Shown here piece by piece: positions 32,758-42,750 of a stretch of DNA of 64,000 bases; position 1 is the stretch's first letter; each line of letters starts with the position of its first letter. The notes under the pieces are model-generated. The model worked only from the letters and a program-made list of their open reading frames with translations, was not told where the DNA came from and searched no databases. This stretch comes from CAYJFD01 sp964369605 (GTDB taxonomy: Bacteria > Bacteroidota > Bacteroidia > Bacteroidales > UBA932): NCBI GenBank assembly GCA_964369605.1, contig CAYJFD010000001.1:1-64000 (forward strand), read 5' to 3'. The translations under genes and the position numbers were made by a program.

Positions 32758-34386
32758 ATGTCAAAGATTATTAAATTTAATATGGAGGCACGCAACCTTA
32801 TGAAAGAGGGTGCTGATGCTCTAGCAGATGCAGTAAAAGTGACTCTTGGTCCTAAAGGACGCAATGTTGTAATAGATAAGAAATTTGGAGCTCCACAAAT
32901 TACAAAGGACGGAGTAACAGTAGCAAAGGAAATAGAACTTGAAGATCGTTTCCAAAATATGGGTGCACAAATGGTTAAAGAAGTGGCTTCTAAGACTAAT
33001 GATTTAGCTGGAGATGGAACTACGACTGCAACTGTTCTTGCTCAAGAAATTATAGGTGTAGGACTAAAAAATGTTACTGCTGGTGCTAATCCTATGGATT
33101 TAAAGCGCGGTATCGATAAGGCAGTAGAGGCTATCGTTGAGAATCTTAAGGCTCAGACCCAATCAGTAGGAGATGATATCTCTAAAGTTGAGCAAATCGC
33201 TACTACTTCTGCTAACAATGATGCCTTTATAGGTAAACTTATAGCAGAAGCTATGAGCAAGGTTAAGAAAGAGGGAGTTATTACTGTAGAAGAGGCTAAG
33301 GGCACACAAACAGAGGTGAAGGTAGTAGAAGGAATGCAGTTTGATAGAGGTTATATATCTCCTTACTTTATGACTAATCCTGACAAAATGGAGACCATCC
33401 TTGAGAGTCCATCCATCCTTATCACAGATAAGAAAATAGCTTCTATGAAGGATTTACTTCCTACTCTTGAGCCAATAGCTCGTGATGGAAAATCACTTCT
33501 TATTATAGCAGAAGATGTAGAAGGAGAAGCTCTTACTACTCTTGTTGTAAATAGATTAAGAGGAACTATTAAAGTGGCAGCTGTAAAAGCTCCAGGATTT
33601 GGAGATCGTCGCAAAGAAATGCTTCAAGACATCGCTACACTTACCGGCGGAACTGTTATCTCTGAGGAAAGAGGCTTTTCTCTTGAAAATGTAAGCCCTG
33701 ATATGCTAGGAACAGCAGAAAAAGTAAGCATTGACAAAGAGAATACAACTATAGTAAATGGTTTTGGCGACAAGGCTAATATAGAAGATAGAGTAGCTCA
33801 AATCCGTATGCAAATAGATACGACTACTTCTGATTACGACAGAGAGAAGCTACAAGAAAGACTTGCAAAGCTTGCTGGTGGAGTCGCTGTTCTTTATGTA
33901 GGAGCTGCATCTGAAGTAGAGATGAAAGAGAAGAAGGATAGAGTAGAGGACGCTCTTAACGCGACTCGCGCCGCTGTAGAAGAAGGTATCGTACCTGGTG
34001 GTGGAGTAGCACTTATTCGTGCTATCGACTGCTTAAAAGATCTTACAGCTGACAATCAAGACGAAAGAACAGGTATTAGCATCATCGCTAAAGCTATAGA
34101 GGCGCCTCTTAGAATGATTGTGACTAATGCAGGAATGGAAGGAAGTGTTGTCGTTCAAAAGGTTCGTGAAGGTAAAGGAGATTTTGGATACAATGCTCGC
34201 AGCGATGTTTATGAAAATTTATTTGCTGCAGGAGTTATCGATCCAACTAAAGTGACTCGTGTTGCTCTTCAAAACGCAGCCTCAGTAGCAGGAATGTTCC
34301 TTAGTACTGAATGCGTAATAGCTGATAAGGTAGAAGAAACTCCTGCTATGCCTCCGATGGGAGCTGGTATGGGAGGAATGATGTAA
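32758..34386 (+). CDS. groEL: Chaperonin GroEL
   Basis: The 542-residue chaperonin subunit has the ATP motif DGTTTATVLAQEI, PKGRNVVIDKKFGAP near the start, the apical-domain segments, and GGGVALIRAI. The tail ends PPMGAGMGGMM, the usual Gly-Met type but short. Codon use differs from its neighbours: it is richer in C-ending and G-rich codons, as expected for a very highly expressed gene. It ends one base before the convergent permease gene. Confidence 0.99.
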   Translation: MSKIIKFNMEARNLMKEGADALADAVKVTLGPKGRNVVIDKKFGAPQITKDGVTVAKEIELEDRFQNMGAQMVKEVASKTNDLAGDGTTTATVLAQEIIGVGLKNVTAGANPMDLKRGIDKAVEAIVENLKAQTQSVGDDISKVEQIATTSANNDAFIGKLIAEAMSKVKKEGVITVEEAKGTQTEVKVVEGMQFDRGYISPYFMTNPDKMETILESPSILITDKKIASMKDLLPTLEPIARDGKSLLIIAEDVEGEALTTLVVNRLRGTIKVAAVKAPGFGDRRKEMLQDIATLTGGTVISEERGFSLENVSPDMLGTAEKVSIDKENTTIVNGFGDKANIEDRVAQIRMQIDTTTSDYDREKLQERLAKLAGGVAVLYVGAASEVEMKEKKDRVEDALNATRAAVEEGIVPGGGVALIRAIDCLKDLTADNQDERTGISIIAKAIEAPLRMIVTNAGMEGSVVVQKVREGKGDFGYNARSDVYENLFAAGVIDPTKVTRVALQNAASVAGMFLSTECVIADKVEETPAMPPMGAGMGGMM

Positions 34387-34387
34387 T

Positions 34388-35677
34388 CTAGGAATTTATA
34401 GCTTCCACAGGATCCATTTTCGCGGCTTGATAAGCTGGTATCATTCCAGCTATGATTCCTATAAGGATGGAGACGGAAGCTCCTTGAATAATATTGGTCA
34501 GGGTAAGGTTTAATTCTAAACTTTGCCCTGATCCTATTGTAATACTACCTACCGCATGAACTAATAGGTAGACTAGTGAGATTCCTAGAATTCCTCCAAA
34601 TAGAGATAAGACAGCTGCCTCAACTAAAAACTGGAGCATTATTACATAAAACTTTGCACCCAAAGCCTTTTGAATACCTATCTGACGTGTCCTTTCTTTT
34701 ACAGAAACAAACATAATATTTGCGATACCAAAGCCTCCTATTAGTAAAGAGAATCCTCCTATAACCCACCCTACCATTCCAAGCAGTTTATATGCCTGTT
34801 CCATCATTTTCTTTACAAAATCTAATGAATTTAAAGAGAAATTATCTTTCTGTACAGGGCTTAATCTTCTTTCTGCCCTTAGGATTTTTCTAATCTCATT
34901 TATCATAGCTTTGTGCTGAGTATTATCATCTGCCCTACACATTATTATTCCATCTTGATTACGTACATTATACCTCATTCCTGCATACTTAATAGGCATA
35001 ACAACTGATTCATCTATAGGAAAGGCACTAACAAAACTACTACCAAAATCTTCAAAAATTCCAACAACCCTTACTTGTAGGGCTCCTACCTTAATGGTTT
35101 TGCCTATAGGATCTACTTCATTCTTAAATAGCTCTGAAGCTACCTCTGAACCTATCACGGTCACAGCACTACCATTCTCGTACTCTGCCATACTAATATT
35201 TCTTCCCTTTACAACACTTACATTTATTAACTCCTCCAGGTTAGAGCTCTGAGCAACTATATATGTATAATTATAAGATTCTTGTTTATAGTGGCTCTTT
35301 CTTCCATATAAAGTAAAGAAATAGGAAGTAGTAGCACTAATTTCTAAGTTCTCCTCTATAGCGTTAAAATCATCTATATTAATTTTTGGATATTTGAGAT
35401 ACTCCATCCATTCCTCAAAACTACGAATTTCCCATGGTGTTTGTTGAATATATAGGACCTCTCCCCCTAAATCATCCAATCCAGAACTTATACTTATCTC
35501 CAAAGAATCGATAAGGGTAAAGATCGCGACTATGGCAAATATTCCTATGGAGACACCGAGTAACGATAGGAAAGCTCGTAACTTCTCTAGCCTAAGTGCA
35601 TCAAAAGCTAAGTTGATGCTCTCAAGTATAAGCCTGAAAGTAGTCACAAGTTTTTTATATAATTCGCTAAATCTCAT
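34388..35677 (-). CDS. MacB/FtsX family ABC transporter permease
   Basis: The 429-residue protein has a first membrane helix (RAFLSLLGVSIGIFAIVAIF), a periplasmic MacB core domain of roughly 230 residues, and three C-terminal helices. The motif VKERTRQIGIQKALGAKFYV is the coupling segment to an ATPase. Such permeases move or pull substrates such as lipoproteins, peptides or toxins from the periplasm. No ATPase or membrane-fusion gene is adjacent, so it is an orphan here. It has its own promoter box, four bases ahead of the ATG. Confidence 0.9.
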   Translation of the reverse strand: MRFSELYKKLVTTFRLILESINLAFDALRLEKLRAFLSLLGVSIGIFAIVAIFTLIDSLEISISSGLDDLGGEVLYIQQTPWEIRSFEEWMEYLKYPKINIDDFNAIEENLEISATTSYFFTLYGRKSHYKQESYNYTYIVAQSSNLEELINVSVVKGRNISMAEYENGSAVTVIGSEVASELFKNEVDPIGKTIKVGALQVRVVGIFEDFGSSFVSAFPIDESVVMPIKYAGMRYNVRNQDGIIMCRADDNTQHKAMINEIRKILRAERRLSPVQKDNFSLNSLDFVKKMMEQAYKLLGMVGWVIGGFSLLIGGFGIANIMFVSVKERTRQIGIQKALGAKFYVIMLQFLVEAAVLSLFGGILGISLVYLLVHAVGSITIGSGQSLELNLTLTNIIQGASVSILIGIIAGMIPAYQAAKMDPVEAINS

Positions 35678-35681
35678 AATA

Positions 35682-35689
35682 CAAATGTA
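35682..35689 (-). promoter_or_regulatory. Predicted -7 box for the MacB-type permease
   Basis: The minus strand reads TACATTTG, then TATT, then ATG (35677). The transcript would be leaderless or nearly so. Confidence 0.55.
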
Positions 35690-35744
35690 GCTAGGTTTCT
35701 CATCTATAGGAAAAATTTTACTCTATTGTCTAAAATTTTTCTTT

Positions 35745-38348
35745 TTATATATTTAATTTTGCCTTCAACTCTCTAATTAAATCAAAGGCGTTTATAGGGG
35801 TCATGTTGTTTAAGTCCGCATTTTTTAAAGAATCACGAATATTCATTAGCATAGGATCATCTAACTGAAATAATGAAAGCTGAACCCCTTTTGGGCTAGG
35901 TTCTATCGTTGGTATTTGTGCCCTATCCTTCTCTAGTTCATTTAATACTCTCTGCGCTGTTGCTACCACCTCCTGTGGCATTCCAGCTAGTCTTGCAACA
36001 TGAATACCAAAGCTATGTGCTACTCCTCCTTTACATAATTTTCTTAGGAAAAGTATTTTTCCATCAACTTCCTTTGTTGCTATATGATAATTCTGGACTC
36101 TTGGGAACTTTTCTTCTAGCTCATTTAATTCGTGGTAATGTGTAGCAAATAGTGTTTTTGCCATCATACCCCTCTCGTGTAAATACTCAACTATAGCCCA
36201 GGCTATCGACATTCCGTCAAAGGTACTAGTTCCTCTTCCTATTTCATCTAATAGCACAAGGGAACGTGAAGATATATTATGTAATATAGTCGCTGTTTCT
36301 AACATCTCTACCATAAATGTTGATTCACCCTTTGATATATTATCAGAAGCTCCTACCCTAGTGAAGACCTTATCAAAATATGGAATTACTGCTTTTCTAG
36401 CAGGGACAAATGAACCTATCTGTGCCATTAATGCGATGAGTGCTGTTTGGCGTAATAAGGCTGATTTACCCGACATATTAGGTCCTGTAAGGATTATTAT
36501 CTGCCTTTCTTTTGAAAGACATAGGTCATTTGCAATATAGGACTCTCCTATCGGCAGTAGACGCTCTATCACCGGATGCCTTGCTTGGTATAAATCTAAT
36601 ACATCCCCGTCTGTCATCTCTGGCTTACAATAATTATATTCAACCGCGGACTGAGCAAATGACAAGAGACAATCCAGTCTGGCTATTAGTGCACAGTTTG
36701 ATTGTATTTTTCCAATATTCTTCTGTATCTCTAAGACTATTTCTGAGAATATTTGACTCTCTAGTGCGTATATCTTTTCTTCTGCTCCTAATATCTTCTC
36801 TTCATACTCCTTGAGTTCTTGTGTAATATACCTCTCAGCTGAGACTAATGTCTGCTTTCTTATCCAGTCACTTGGGACTTTATCCTTATGTGTATTTCTG
36901 ACTTCCAGATAGTATCCGAATACATTATTATATGCTATTTTTAGTGATGAGATACCTGTTCTATGAGTTTCTCTTTCCTGTATATCCTGAAGTATTCTCT
37001 TTCCATTACATACAATATCTCTTAACTCGTCTAAGTCCTTATTATATCCTCCGGCTATCACATCTCCTTTTCCTAATTGACCTGCTGGATCTTGACACAG
37101 TCTTTGCCTTAATATATCCAATAAGTCCTTTAGAAGATCTAATGATGCGACAAAGTCTAAAGAAGCTGCACTCTGAAGTATGGATGGAAGTCTCTCTATT
37201 CCCATTCTTAGCATCTGTGCCTCTCTTGGTGTCAGTCTACCTGCAGCTGCTCTCGATATGATTCTTTCCATATCACCGATTGCACTAATCTGCGAGACTA
37301 ACTTAGATCTCATAGACTCATCCTCGATTAGACTTGCAACAGCATTATGTCTTGAAGCTATCTCCTCAAGACTCTTTGATGGCATCGCCATCCAGTGCCT
37401 TAGAAGACGCGATCCCATAGCACATGAGCACTTATCCATTACATCTAAAAGAGTTACCCCTTCACGAGAGGAGGCCTCAAATATTTCTAAGTTTCTAAAT
37501 GTAAATCTATCTATCCACACAAACTCGTTCTCGTCTATTCTTGATATAGATGATATATGACTAAGTCCTCTATTTGGACTATACTCCGAGCTTGCCTGTT
37601 GGTTATTCTCTAAATAGAACAATATAGCACCTGCAGCAGTAAGAGCCAAAGGGAAGGATTCCACTCCAAAGCCCTTTAAGCTTTCTAAGGCAAAATGCCT
37701 CTTTAATTTTTCATAAGAGGAAGAATAGACAAAAGCCCATTCATCCATCGTTGATACATATATATTGCTTGAGCTACTATAGAACTTATCTCTTAATCCC
37801 TTCTCATAACCCTTCTTTACTAGTACCTCTTTTGGGGAAAAATCATTCAATAGCAAGTCTATGTAATCCATTCGTCCTTGTGCGACCCTGAACTCACCGG
37901 TAGAAATGTCCAAAAAGGCGACTCCTGCCTGATCCTTCTCAAAAAAGATAGATGCCAGGTAATTATTTTCTTTCTGAGATAGCAACTGCTCATTATAGGA
38001 TACTCCTGGAGTTACTAGTTCTGTAACTCCTCTTTTGACTATCTTCTTTGTTAATTTAGGGTCTTCTAACTGATCACACACTGCGACCTTATATCCAGCC
38101 CTCACTAATTTAGGCAGATAGGTATCTATTGAATGGTGCGGAAAACCTGCTAGATCTATATAAGTACCAGAACCGTTTGCACGTTTTGTCAATACTATTC
38201 CCAATACCTTACTTGCAACTACTGCATCATCTCCAAATGTCTCATAAAAGTCCCCTACTCTAAAGAGTAATATAGCCTCTGGGTGCGCTGCTTTTATTTC
38301 AAAAAACTGCTTCATTAAGGGCGTTGGAGCGATATCTTTCTTTGCCAT
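35745..38348 (-). CDS. mutS: DNA mismatch repair protein MutS
   Basis: MutS binds mispairs. The 867-residue protein starts APTPLMKQFFEIKAAHPEAI and has the mismatch-binding GDFYETFGDDA (F-Y-E). Connector, lever and clamp regions follow, then the ATPase with Walker A GPNMSGKSALLRQTA, the DEIGRGTSTFDG Walker B, and TLFATHYHEL. The conserved C-terminal helix-turn-helix region is present. Length is normal. It follows the YfhO gene by six bases and is probably the last gene of the ychF-to-mutS run. mutL is not here. Confidence 0.98.
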   Translation of the reverse strand: MAKKDIAPTPLMKQFFEIKAAHPEAILLFRVGDFYETFGDDAVVASKVLGIVLTKRANGSGTYIDLAGFPHHSIDTYLPKLVRAGYKVAVCDQLEDPKLTKKIVKRGVTELVTPGVSYNEQLLSQKENNYLASIFFEKDQAGVAFLDISTGEFRVAQGRMDYIDLLLNDFSPKEVLVKKGYEKGLRDKFYSSSSNIYVSTMDEWAFVYSSSYEKLKRHFALESLKGFGVESFPLALTAAGAILFYLENNQQASSEYSPNRGLSHISSISRIDENEFVWIDRFTFRNLEIFEASSREGVTLLDVMDKCSCAMGSRLLRHWMAMPSKSLEEIASRHNAVASLIEDESMRSKLVSQISAIGDMERIISRAAAGRLTPREAQMLRMGIERLPSILQSAASLDFVASLDLLKDLLDILRQRLCQDPAGQLGKGDVIAGGYNKDLDELRDIVCNGKRILQDIQERETHRTGISSLKIAYNNVFGYYLEVRNTHKDKVPSDWIRKQTLVSAERYITQELKEYEEKILGAEEKIYALESQIFSEIVLEIQKNIGKIQSNCALIARLDCLLSFAQSAVEYNYCKPEMTDGDVLDLYQARHPVIERLLPIGESYIANDLCLSKERQIIILTGPNMSGKSALLRQTALIALMAQIGSFVPARKAVIPYFDKVFTRVGASDNISKGESTFMVEMLETATILHNISSRSLVLLDEIGRGTSTFDGMSIAWAIVEYLHERGMMAKTLFATHYHELNELEEKFPRVQNYHIATKEVDGKILFLRKLCKGGVAHSFGIHVARLAGMPQEVVATAQRVLNELEKDRAQIPTIEPSPKGVQLSLFQLDDPMLMNIRDSLKNADLNNMTPINAFDLIRELKAKLNI

Positions 38349-38354
38349 AATTCT

Positions 38355-40856
38355 CTATTTTCTCTTTCTGTTAAGCACTAGCAGAACAACACATAATGAA
38401 AGTCCTAATAGTATAATAGCTGAACTCACTATTGAAATAAGCCTTCCCGTCTTCATACTGAGCGGGTCGTACCTAAATACTATCTCTGCTTCGCCTGCAG
38501 GGACCTGAAGTGCCCTAAGGGCATAATTTGCTCTTAGTATATTTCTCTCTTCGCCATTTATATAAGCCTTCCATCCCGCTGGGTAGTAGATTTCACTAAA
38601 TACAGCTATTCCTCCATTTAGACATGTAGATTTATACTTTAATTCATTCGGAGAATAGGACGTAAGTTCCACCCTAGGATTAGGGTCAAAAGCTAAACCT
38701 GACGGCATGTGTCCTGTAGGAGAGACAAAAGTTCTAAACTGCTCATCATCAAGAATAGCTGTCAGCATAGGATCTATTTCCCCTAATTTAGTAATTTCCT
38801 CTTCTGGACTTTTTGCCAGTTCATAATTACTCACAATCCAGGCATTGCCAAGGGCCTTATCATAGCTTAGTGGGTAATTATTAGGATCTATTACGATATA
38901 GCGAGTATTTAGCATTGCCAAAATCGGATAATAGCCTAGAGCGTCCTCTATTTGATCTATGGTTGTCGCATTTGGGATTATAGTATTCAATTCTCGACTC
39001 ATCTTCATTATTTCTGGGGAAATATAATAGTCGATTAAATCTTGATAGCGCTGTAACTTAGCGGCACTGTAACCTCCTATCGTCTTATGGTGGTAGCTAA
39101 CTATTGCGTCATTAAAAGTATCTACAGTAACATCTAAGACTCTATAATTCTCATCTTTGTCCTCTAGAATTACCTCATCAACTGGCCTTGGTTTGTAGTA
39201 CGAGTGAAAATCATTCATCCTGATAAAGTGAGATTCATTCAGGTAACGCTTTCCTACTGACCACATATCCACTAACACTAATAAACATAGTAGACCTAAA
39301 GCGTACTTAGTCGCGACTTTCTTTTCTATCGAGAAGTAAATTATAGCTGCTGCTAACAGTATAAAAATAAGACTCCTTAGTGCATCAACTCTTAATAAAT
39401 TCTGTCTTATCGAAGCTAAAACGCCTGCGTCGATTCCCATTCTTGCATCTGAAGCTCCTACAAAACTACCCGCTAACGAAGGTAAAAGCGCAAATATCAA
39501 GGATAAACCTCCCGTTACAGCAAAAGCTATTATCAATGCTTTTTTATATTTTTGGGTTTGCTCTTTTTCTTTAGATTCTGCTTTTATTAATTTATTCAAG
39601 CCGAGTATACCTAGTACTGGGATGAGTAATTGTAAATTCACTAGTATCATAGATACAGTCCTAAACTTATTATACAGAGGAACATTATTAAAGAAAAGTT
39701 CTGAGAACCACATAAAGTGAGATCCCCAAGCTAGAAATAAACTTAGAACTCCAACACCTATTACCCACCATTTTATATAGCCTCTAAGTAAGCATAAGGC
39801 TAAAACAAATAAGAATATCGATATCGCTCCCATATACATTGGGCCTGCTGTAAAGGGCTGAGGTCCCCAGTATAGAGGCAACTGAACATCTTCCTTTATA
39901 TTATAGGTTTCGTTTAGTATGTCGTGTGATTTTGTTCCTTTTTTCACCTCGCCAATTGAAGAGCCACCATTAAAATTTGGGATTAATAAGTTCGGCGTTT
40001 CATTTATTCCATAAGACCAGCTTGTTGCATAGTCAAGGTCTAATCCTCCATCTGTTTGCTGTCCATCCTGTGATTCTAGAATAGCCCCTCCCCTCATTGT
40101 ATACTTCGCATATTCATAAGTAGGTAGAAGATGATTTGCATTGACTGCTATCCCTATTACTCCTGCTACTAGCAGTATTAATGATGTTTTGAAGAAGGTA
40201 TTAAATTCTTTTTTCTTTAGAGCATCTATGAACTTTGCTATCGCGAAACCAAAGATAATAATAGCAAGATAGTAAGTAATTTGGGGGTGATTTGCCTTGA
40301 TTTGAAAACTTAAGGCTAGAGCAAAAAGTAGTGCAGCTAGCGCAATCTTAAGAATGTGCTTCTGTCTATAGGCGTATACTACCCCTGCTAATACCCAAGG
40401 CATAAATGCTATAGCTAGCATTTTTGTATTATGCCCTACTTGGATAATCTGCATATTATAGGAGCATAAAGTTATCGCTATAGCTCCTAAAATCGCTAGG
40501 TAGATATTTACTCCGAATGCTAGAAATAGTAGGAATCCTCCAACTAAGGATATAAATAAATAACTAGCAGGCCTACTTCCAAACTGTAATAAGTCATAGA
40601 TATATTCTGTTAGGTCGCCTTTGTAGTGGACTTCTATGGTATTGCTCGGCATACCTGAAAACATAGACCCTGTCCAAAGGGCATGGTCGCTAGGATTGGC
40701 TTCATTATGCTCTATTATTTCGTTTGCCATCCCCCTCCACGAAATAAAATCTGACTGATTAACGATCTTTCCACTTAATACCTCAGGGGTGAATGCATAA
40801 GCAAGGACTAAAAATCCTAACACTATTCCTAAATACAGTAATACCTTCTTTGTCAT
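38355..40856 (-). CDS. YfhO family membrane protein (GT-C-like)
   Basis: The 833-residue protein has a dozen or more hydrophobic segments, mainly in residues 1-530, then a soluble C-terminal region. Features include YAFTPEVLSGKIVNQSDFIS at the N-terminus, IQVGHNTKMLAIAFMPW, and the C-terminal SEIYYPAGWKAYINGEE, which are typical of bacterial YfhO. Relatives add sugars to lipid or teichoic acid-type acceptors, but the substrate in Bacteroidetes is unknown. It lies between a glycosyltransferase and mutS with 6-7 base gaps. Confidence 0.88.
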   Translation of the reverse strand: MTKKVLLYLGIVLGFLVLAYAFTPEVLSGKIVNQSDFISWRGMANEIIEHNEANPSDHALWTGSMFSGMPSNTIEVHYKGDLTEYIYDLLQFGSRPASYLFISLVGGFLLFLAFGVNIYLAILGAIAITLCSYNMQIIQVGHNTKMLAIAFMPWVLAGVVYAYRQKHILKIALAALLFALALSFQIKANHPQITYYLAIIIFGFAIAKFIDALKKKEFNTFFKTSLILLVAGVIGIAVNANHLLPTYEYAKYTMRGGAILESQDGQQTDGGLDLDYATSWSYGINETPNLLIPNFNGGSSIGEVKKGTKSHDILNETYNIKEDVQLPLYWGPQPFTAGPMYMGAISIFLFVLALCLLRGYIKWWVIGVGVLSLFLAWGSHFMWFSELFFNNVPLYNKFRTVSMILVNLQLLIPVLGILGLNKLIKAESKEKEQTQKYKKALIIAFAVTGGLSLIFALLPSLAGSFVGASDARMGIDAGVLASIRQNLLRVDALRSLIFILLAAAIIYFSIEKKVATKYALGLLCLLVLVDMWSVGKRYLNESHFIRMNDFHSYYKPRPVDEVILEDKDENYRVLDVTVDTFNDAIVSYHHKTIGGYSAAKLQRYQDLIDYYISPEIMKMSRELNTIIPNATTIDQIEDALGYYPILAMLNTRYIVIDPNNYPLSYDKALGNAWIVSNYELAKSPEEEITKLGEIDPMLTAILDDEQFRTFVSPTGHMPSGLAFDPNPRVELTSYSPNELKYKSTCLNGGIAVFSEIYYPAGWKAYINGEERNILRANYALRALQVPAGEAEIVFRYDPLSMKTGRLISIVSSAIILLGLSLCVVLLVLNRKRK

Positions 40857-40863
40857 AATTTTT

Positions 40864-42201
40864 TTATTTTATCAAGGAGTTTAGCACTTCTGCTAAGCTT
40901 CCTGTTAGATAAGCTCTTGAATATTTATTTAACTCATCGTCCTTAAGTAGTTCAAGTTTATCTCTTTTTAAATATAATTCTTCTAAATATACTTTTAAGC
41001 TTTCCTCTTCTTCCCATTCAAATATTTTTCCGCAGTTTAACTCTTCTAATGAGCTTGCTAACTCTCCTTGCTTTGGTCCAAAAGCAACTATGGGACGCTT
41101 TGCTGCCAAATATTCGTAGTATTTTCCAGAAAATAGAGCTGCCCATTCTGGGTCTATCCTAAGTGGTAATAATAGCACTGTTGATTTCCTTTGATAGATA
41201 CAGGCCTGATGGTGGGGCAAATAACCTAGGTATTCTATTCTTTCAGGGGGAATCAACTCACCTAACTCTGAGTCTATAGCCTCTTTTACCTGTGGGTCTA
41301 CTTTTCCAACTAGTCTTATTTTTAGGTCTTTCCTAAATGAGTCACTCTCCCTAGCTATCTGTGCTAATACCTTCCATAGCTTTAGGGGATTTCCATCTTT
41401 TGAGAAAAGTCCTGTATTTGTAATGCAAAATCCTTCCTCTTGCTCTATATTCTCCTTGGGCATATCATCCCAGTCAAAACCATTAGTTATAACATGAAAC
41501 TTGTCGGATTCTGATTCTTCTTGCTTTGATTCTTTTAGTAGGTCTTTAAATTCCTTTATCACTTGGTTACTAACACTTAAGACTGCATCCGCTTGCGCTA
41601 AGGTTTCTTCTTCTAGTCTTAGATGTTTTTTACGTGCCTTTGGCAGCAGAGGTAGGTATTTATGGTAGAATATTTTTGTCCACGGGTCTCTAAAGTCAGC
41701 TAACCACTTAAGGCCTAAGTCCTTTTTTAAAGCCTTTGCTATCAAGTGCATTGAATGCGGAGGACCTGTACTTACGATTACATCTACTGGGTTTTCTTTT
41801 AAATAATCCTTTAGGAAGGATATCGATGGTTTTATCCAAAGGCATCTTGCATCAGGAATAAAGAAATTAGCTCTTATCCATAGGGATATTTTTTCTTTTA
41901 ATCCCATATCGCTCATCGAGCTTATAGGATTTACTGGGCTAGGGTTCGATCTTTTCTTTTTTCCAAGAAAAGCCTTATGTATAGTATAAGGTTCTATAAT
42001 TGGTCTCTTTACGATTTCAACACTATCTGGAATATCCTTTAATAGTGTAGTGTCTACAAGAGTCATATCTGGATTTGAGGGCGTATATATCACTGCTTGC
42101 CAGCCAAAAGTTGAAAGGTACTTTGCAAATTTTTGCCACCGCTGAATACCTGAACCGCCCATTGGAGGCCAATAATATGTTATAATTAGTACCCTCTTCA
42201 A
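40864..42201 (-). CDS. Glycosyltransferase, group 4 type (GT-B)
   Basis: The 445-residue protein starts MKRVLIITYYWPPMGGSGIQ, a donor-side GT-B N-terminal motif, and has SNQVIKEF and FCITNTGLFSKDGNP in the middle. The C-terminal half holds YLPHHQACIYQRKSTVLLLPLR and FSGKYYEYLAAKRPIVAFGP, which matches the nucleotide-sugar binding region of GT4-like enzymes. Donor and acceptor are unknown. It sits two bases from folA and seven before the YfhO gene; the pair may build a cell-surface glycan. Confidence 0.85.
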   Translation of the reverse strand: MKRVLIITYYWPPMGGSGIQRWQKFAKYLSTFGWQAVIYTPSNPDMTLVDTTLLKDIPDSVEIVKRPIIEPYTIHKAFLGKKKRSNPSPVNPISSMSDMGLKEKISLWIRANFFIPDARCLWIKPSISFLKDYLKENPVDVIVSTGPPHSMHLIAKALKKDLGLKWLADFRDPWTKIFYHKYLPLLPKARKKHLRLEEETLAQADAVLSVSNQVIKEFKDLLKESKQEESESDKFHVITNGFDWDDMPKENIEQEEGFCITNTGLFSKDGNPLKLWKVLAQIARESDSFRKDLKIRLVGKVDPQVKEAIDSELGELIPPERIEYLGYLPHHQACIYQRKSTVLLLPLRIDPEWAALFSGKYYEYLAAKRPIVAFGPKQGELASSLEELNCGKIFEWEEEESLKVYLEELYLKRDKLELLKDDELNKYSRAYLTGSLAEVLNSLIK

Positions 42202-42203
42202 TT

Positions 42204-42728
42204 TTATCTTCTTTTATACGTAACAAACTTATAGTTATAGCCACTCTCTTGATCAAAATTAGTTTCGGAGACATTCTCCTGTTCCCACTGTGTTTTGTCA
42301 AAATCTGGAAAGTATGTGTCGGCGTCTTCTATTTCCACGTCGACCTCTGTTATATAAAGTCTATCAACCATTTCAAGGCTATCCGCATAGATCTGCCCCC
42401 CTCCTATTATAAATATTTCCTTTCCCTCTTCGTTATGCTTATTAGCTTTCGATATTGCCTCATTCAAAGATGAGGCTATTTCTAATGCTGTTTTTTTTCC
42501 TTCCTCTGGCTCTTTTTCCTCCCAGCGCGAATTTCGGGTTATTACTATATTTCTTCTTCCAGGAAGTGGTCTTTCTCCTATAGACTCAAATGTTTTTCTT
42601 CCCATTATCACGATGCTACCCATGGTGACTTTTTTGAAATATTTTAAGTCATCTGAAATATGCCATAATAGGTCATTATTTCTTCCTATGGCTCTATTGT
42701 TTGCAAGAGCTACGATTAGTGCTAACAT
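42204..42728 (-). CDS. folA: Dihydrofolate reductase
   Basis: DHFR reduces dihydrofolate to tetrahydrofolate with NADPH. The 174-residue protein has ALIVALANNRAIGRNNDLLW, the conserved DDLKYFKKVT helix, IVMGRKTFESIGERPLPGR and IFIIGGGQIY. It lies 22 bases after thyA; ThyA makes dihydrofolate while methylating dUMP, so the pair recycles the cofactor. Normal length and all key segments present. Confidence 0.97.
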   Translation of the reverse strand: MLALIVALANNRAIGRNNDLLWHISDDLKYFKKVTMGSIVIMGRKTFESIGERPLPGRRNIVITRNSRWEEKEPEEGKKTALEIASSLNEAISKANKHNEEGKEIFIIGGGQIYADSLEMVDRLYITEVDVEIEDADTYFPDFDKTQWEQENVSETNFDQESGYNYKFVTYKRR

Positions 42729-42750
42729 ACTATCCTTACATTATTTACGA

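Noticed and set aside
37180..37560. Rightward open frame of 126 codons inside mutS
   Set aside because: Antisense shadow of the MutS core; no independent support.
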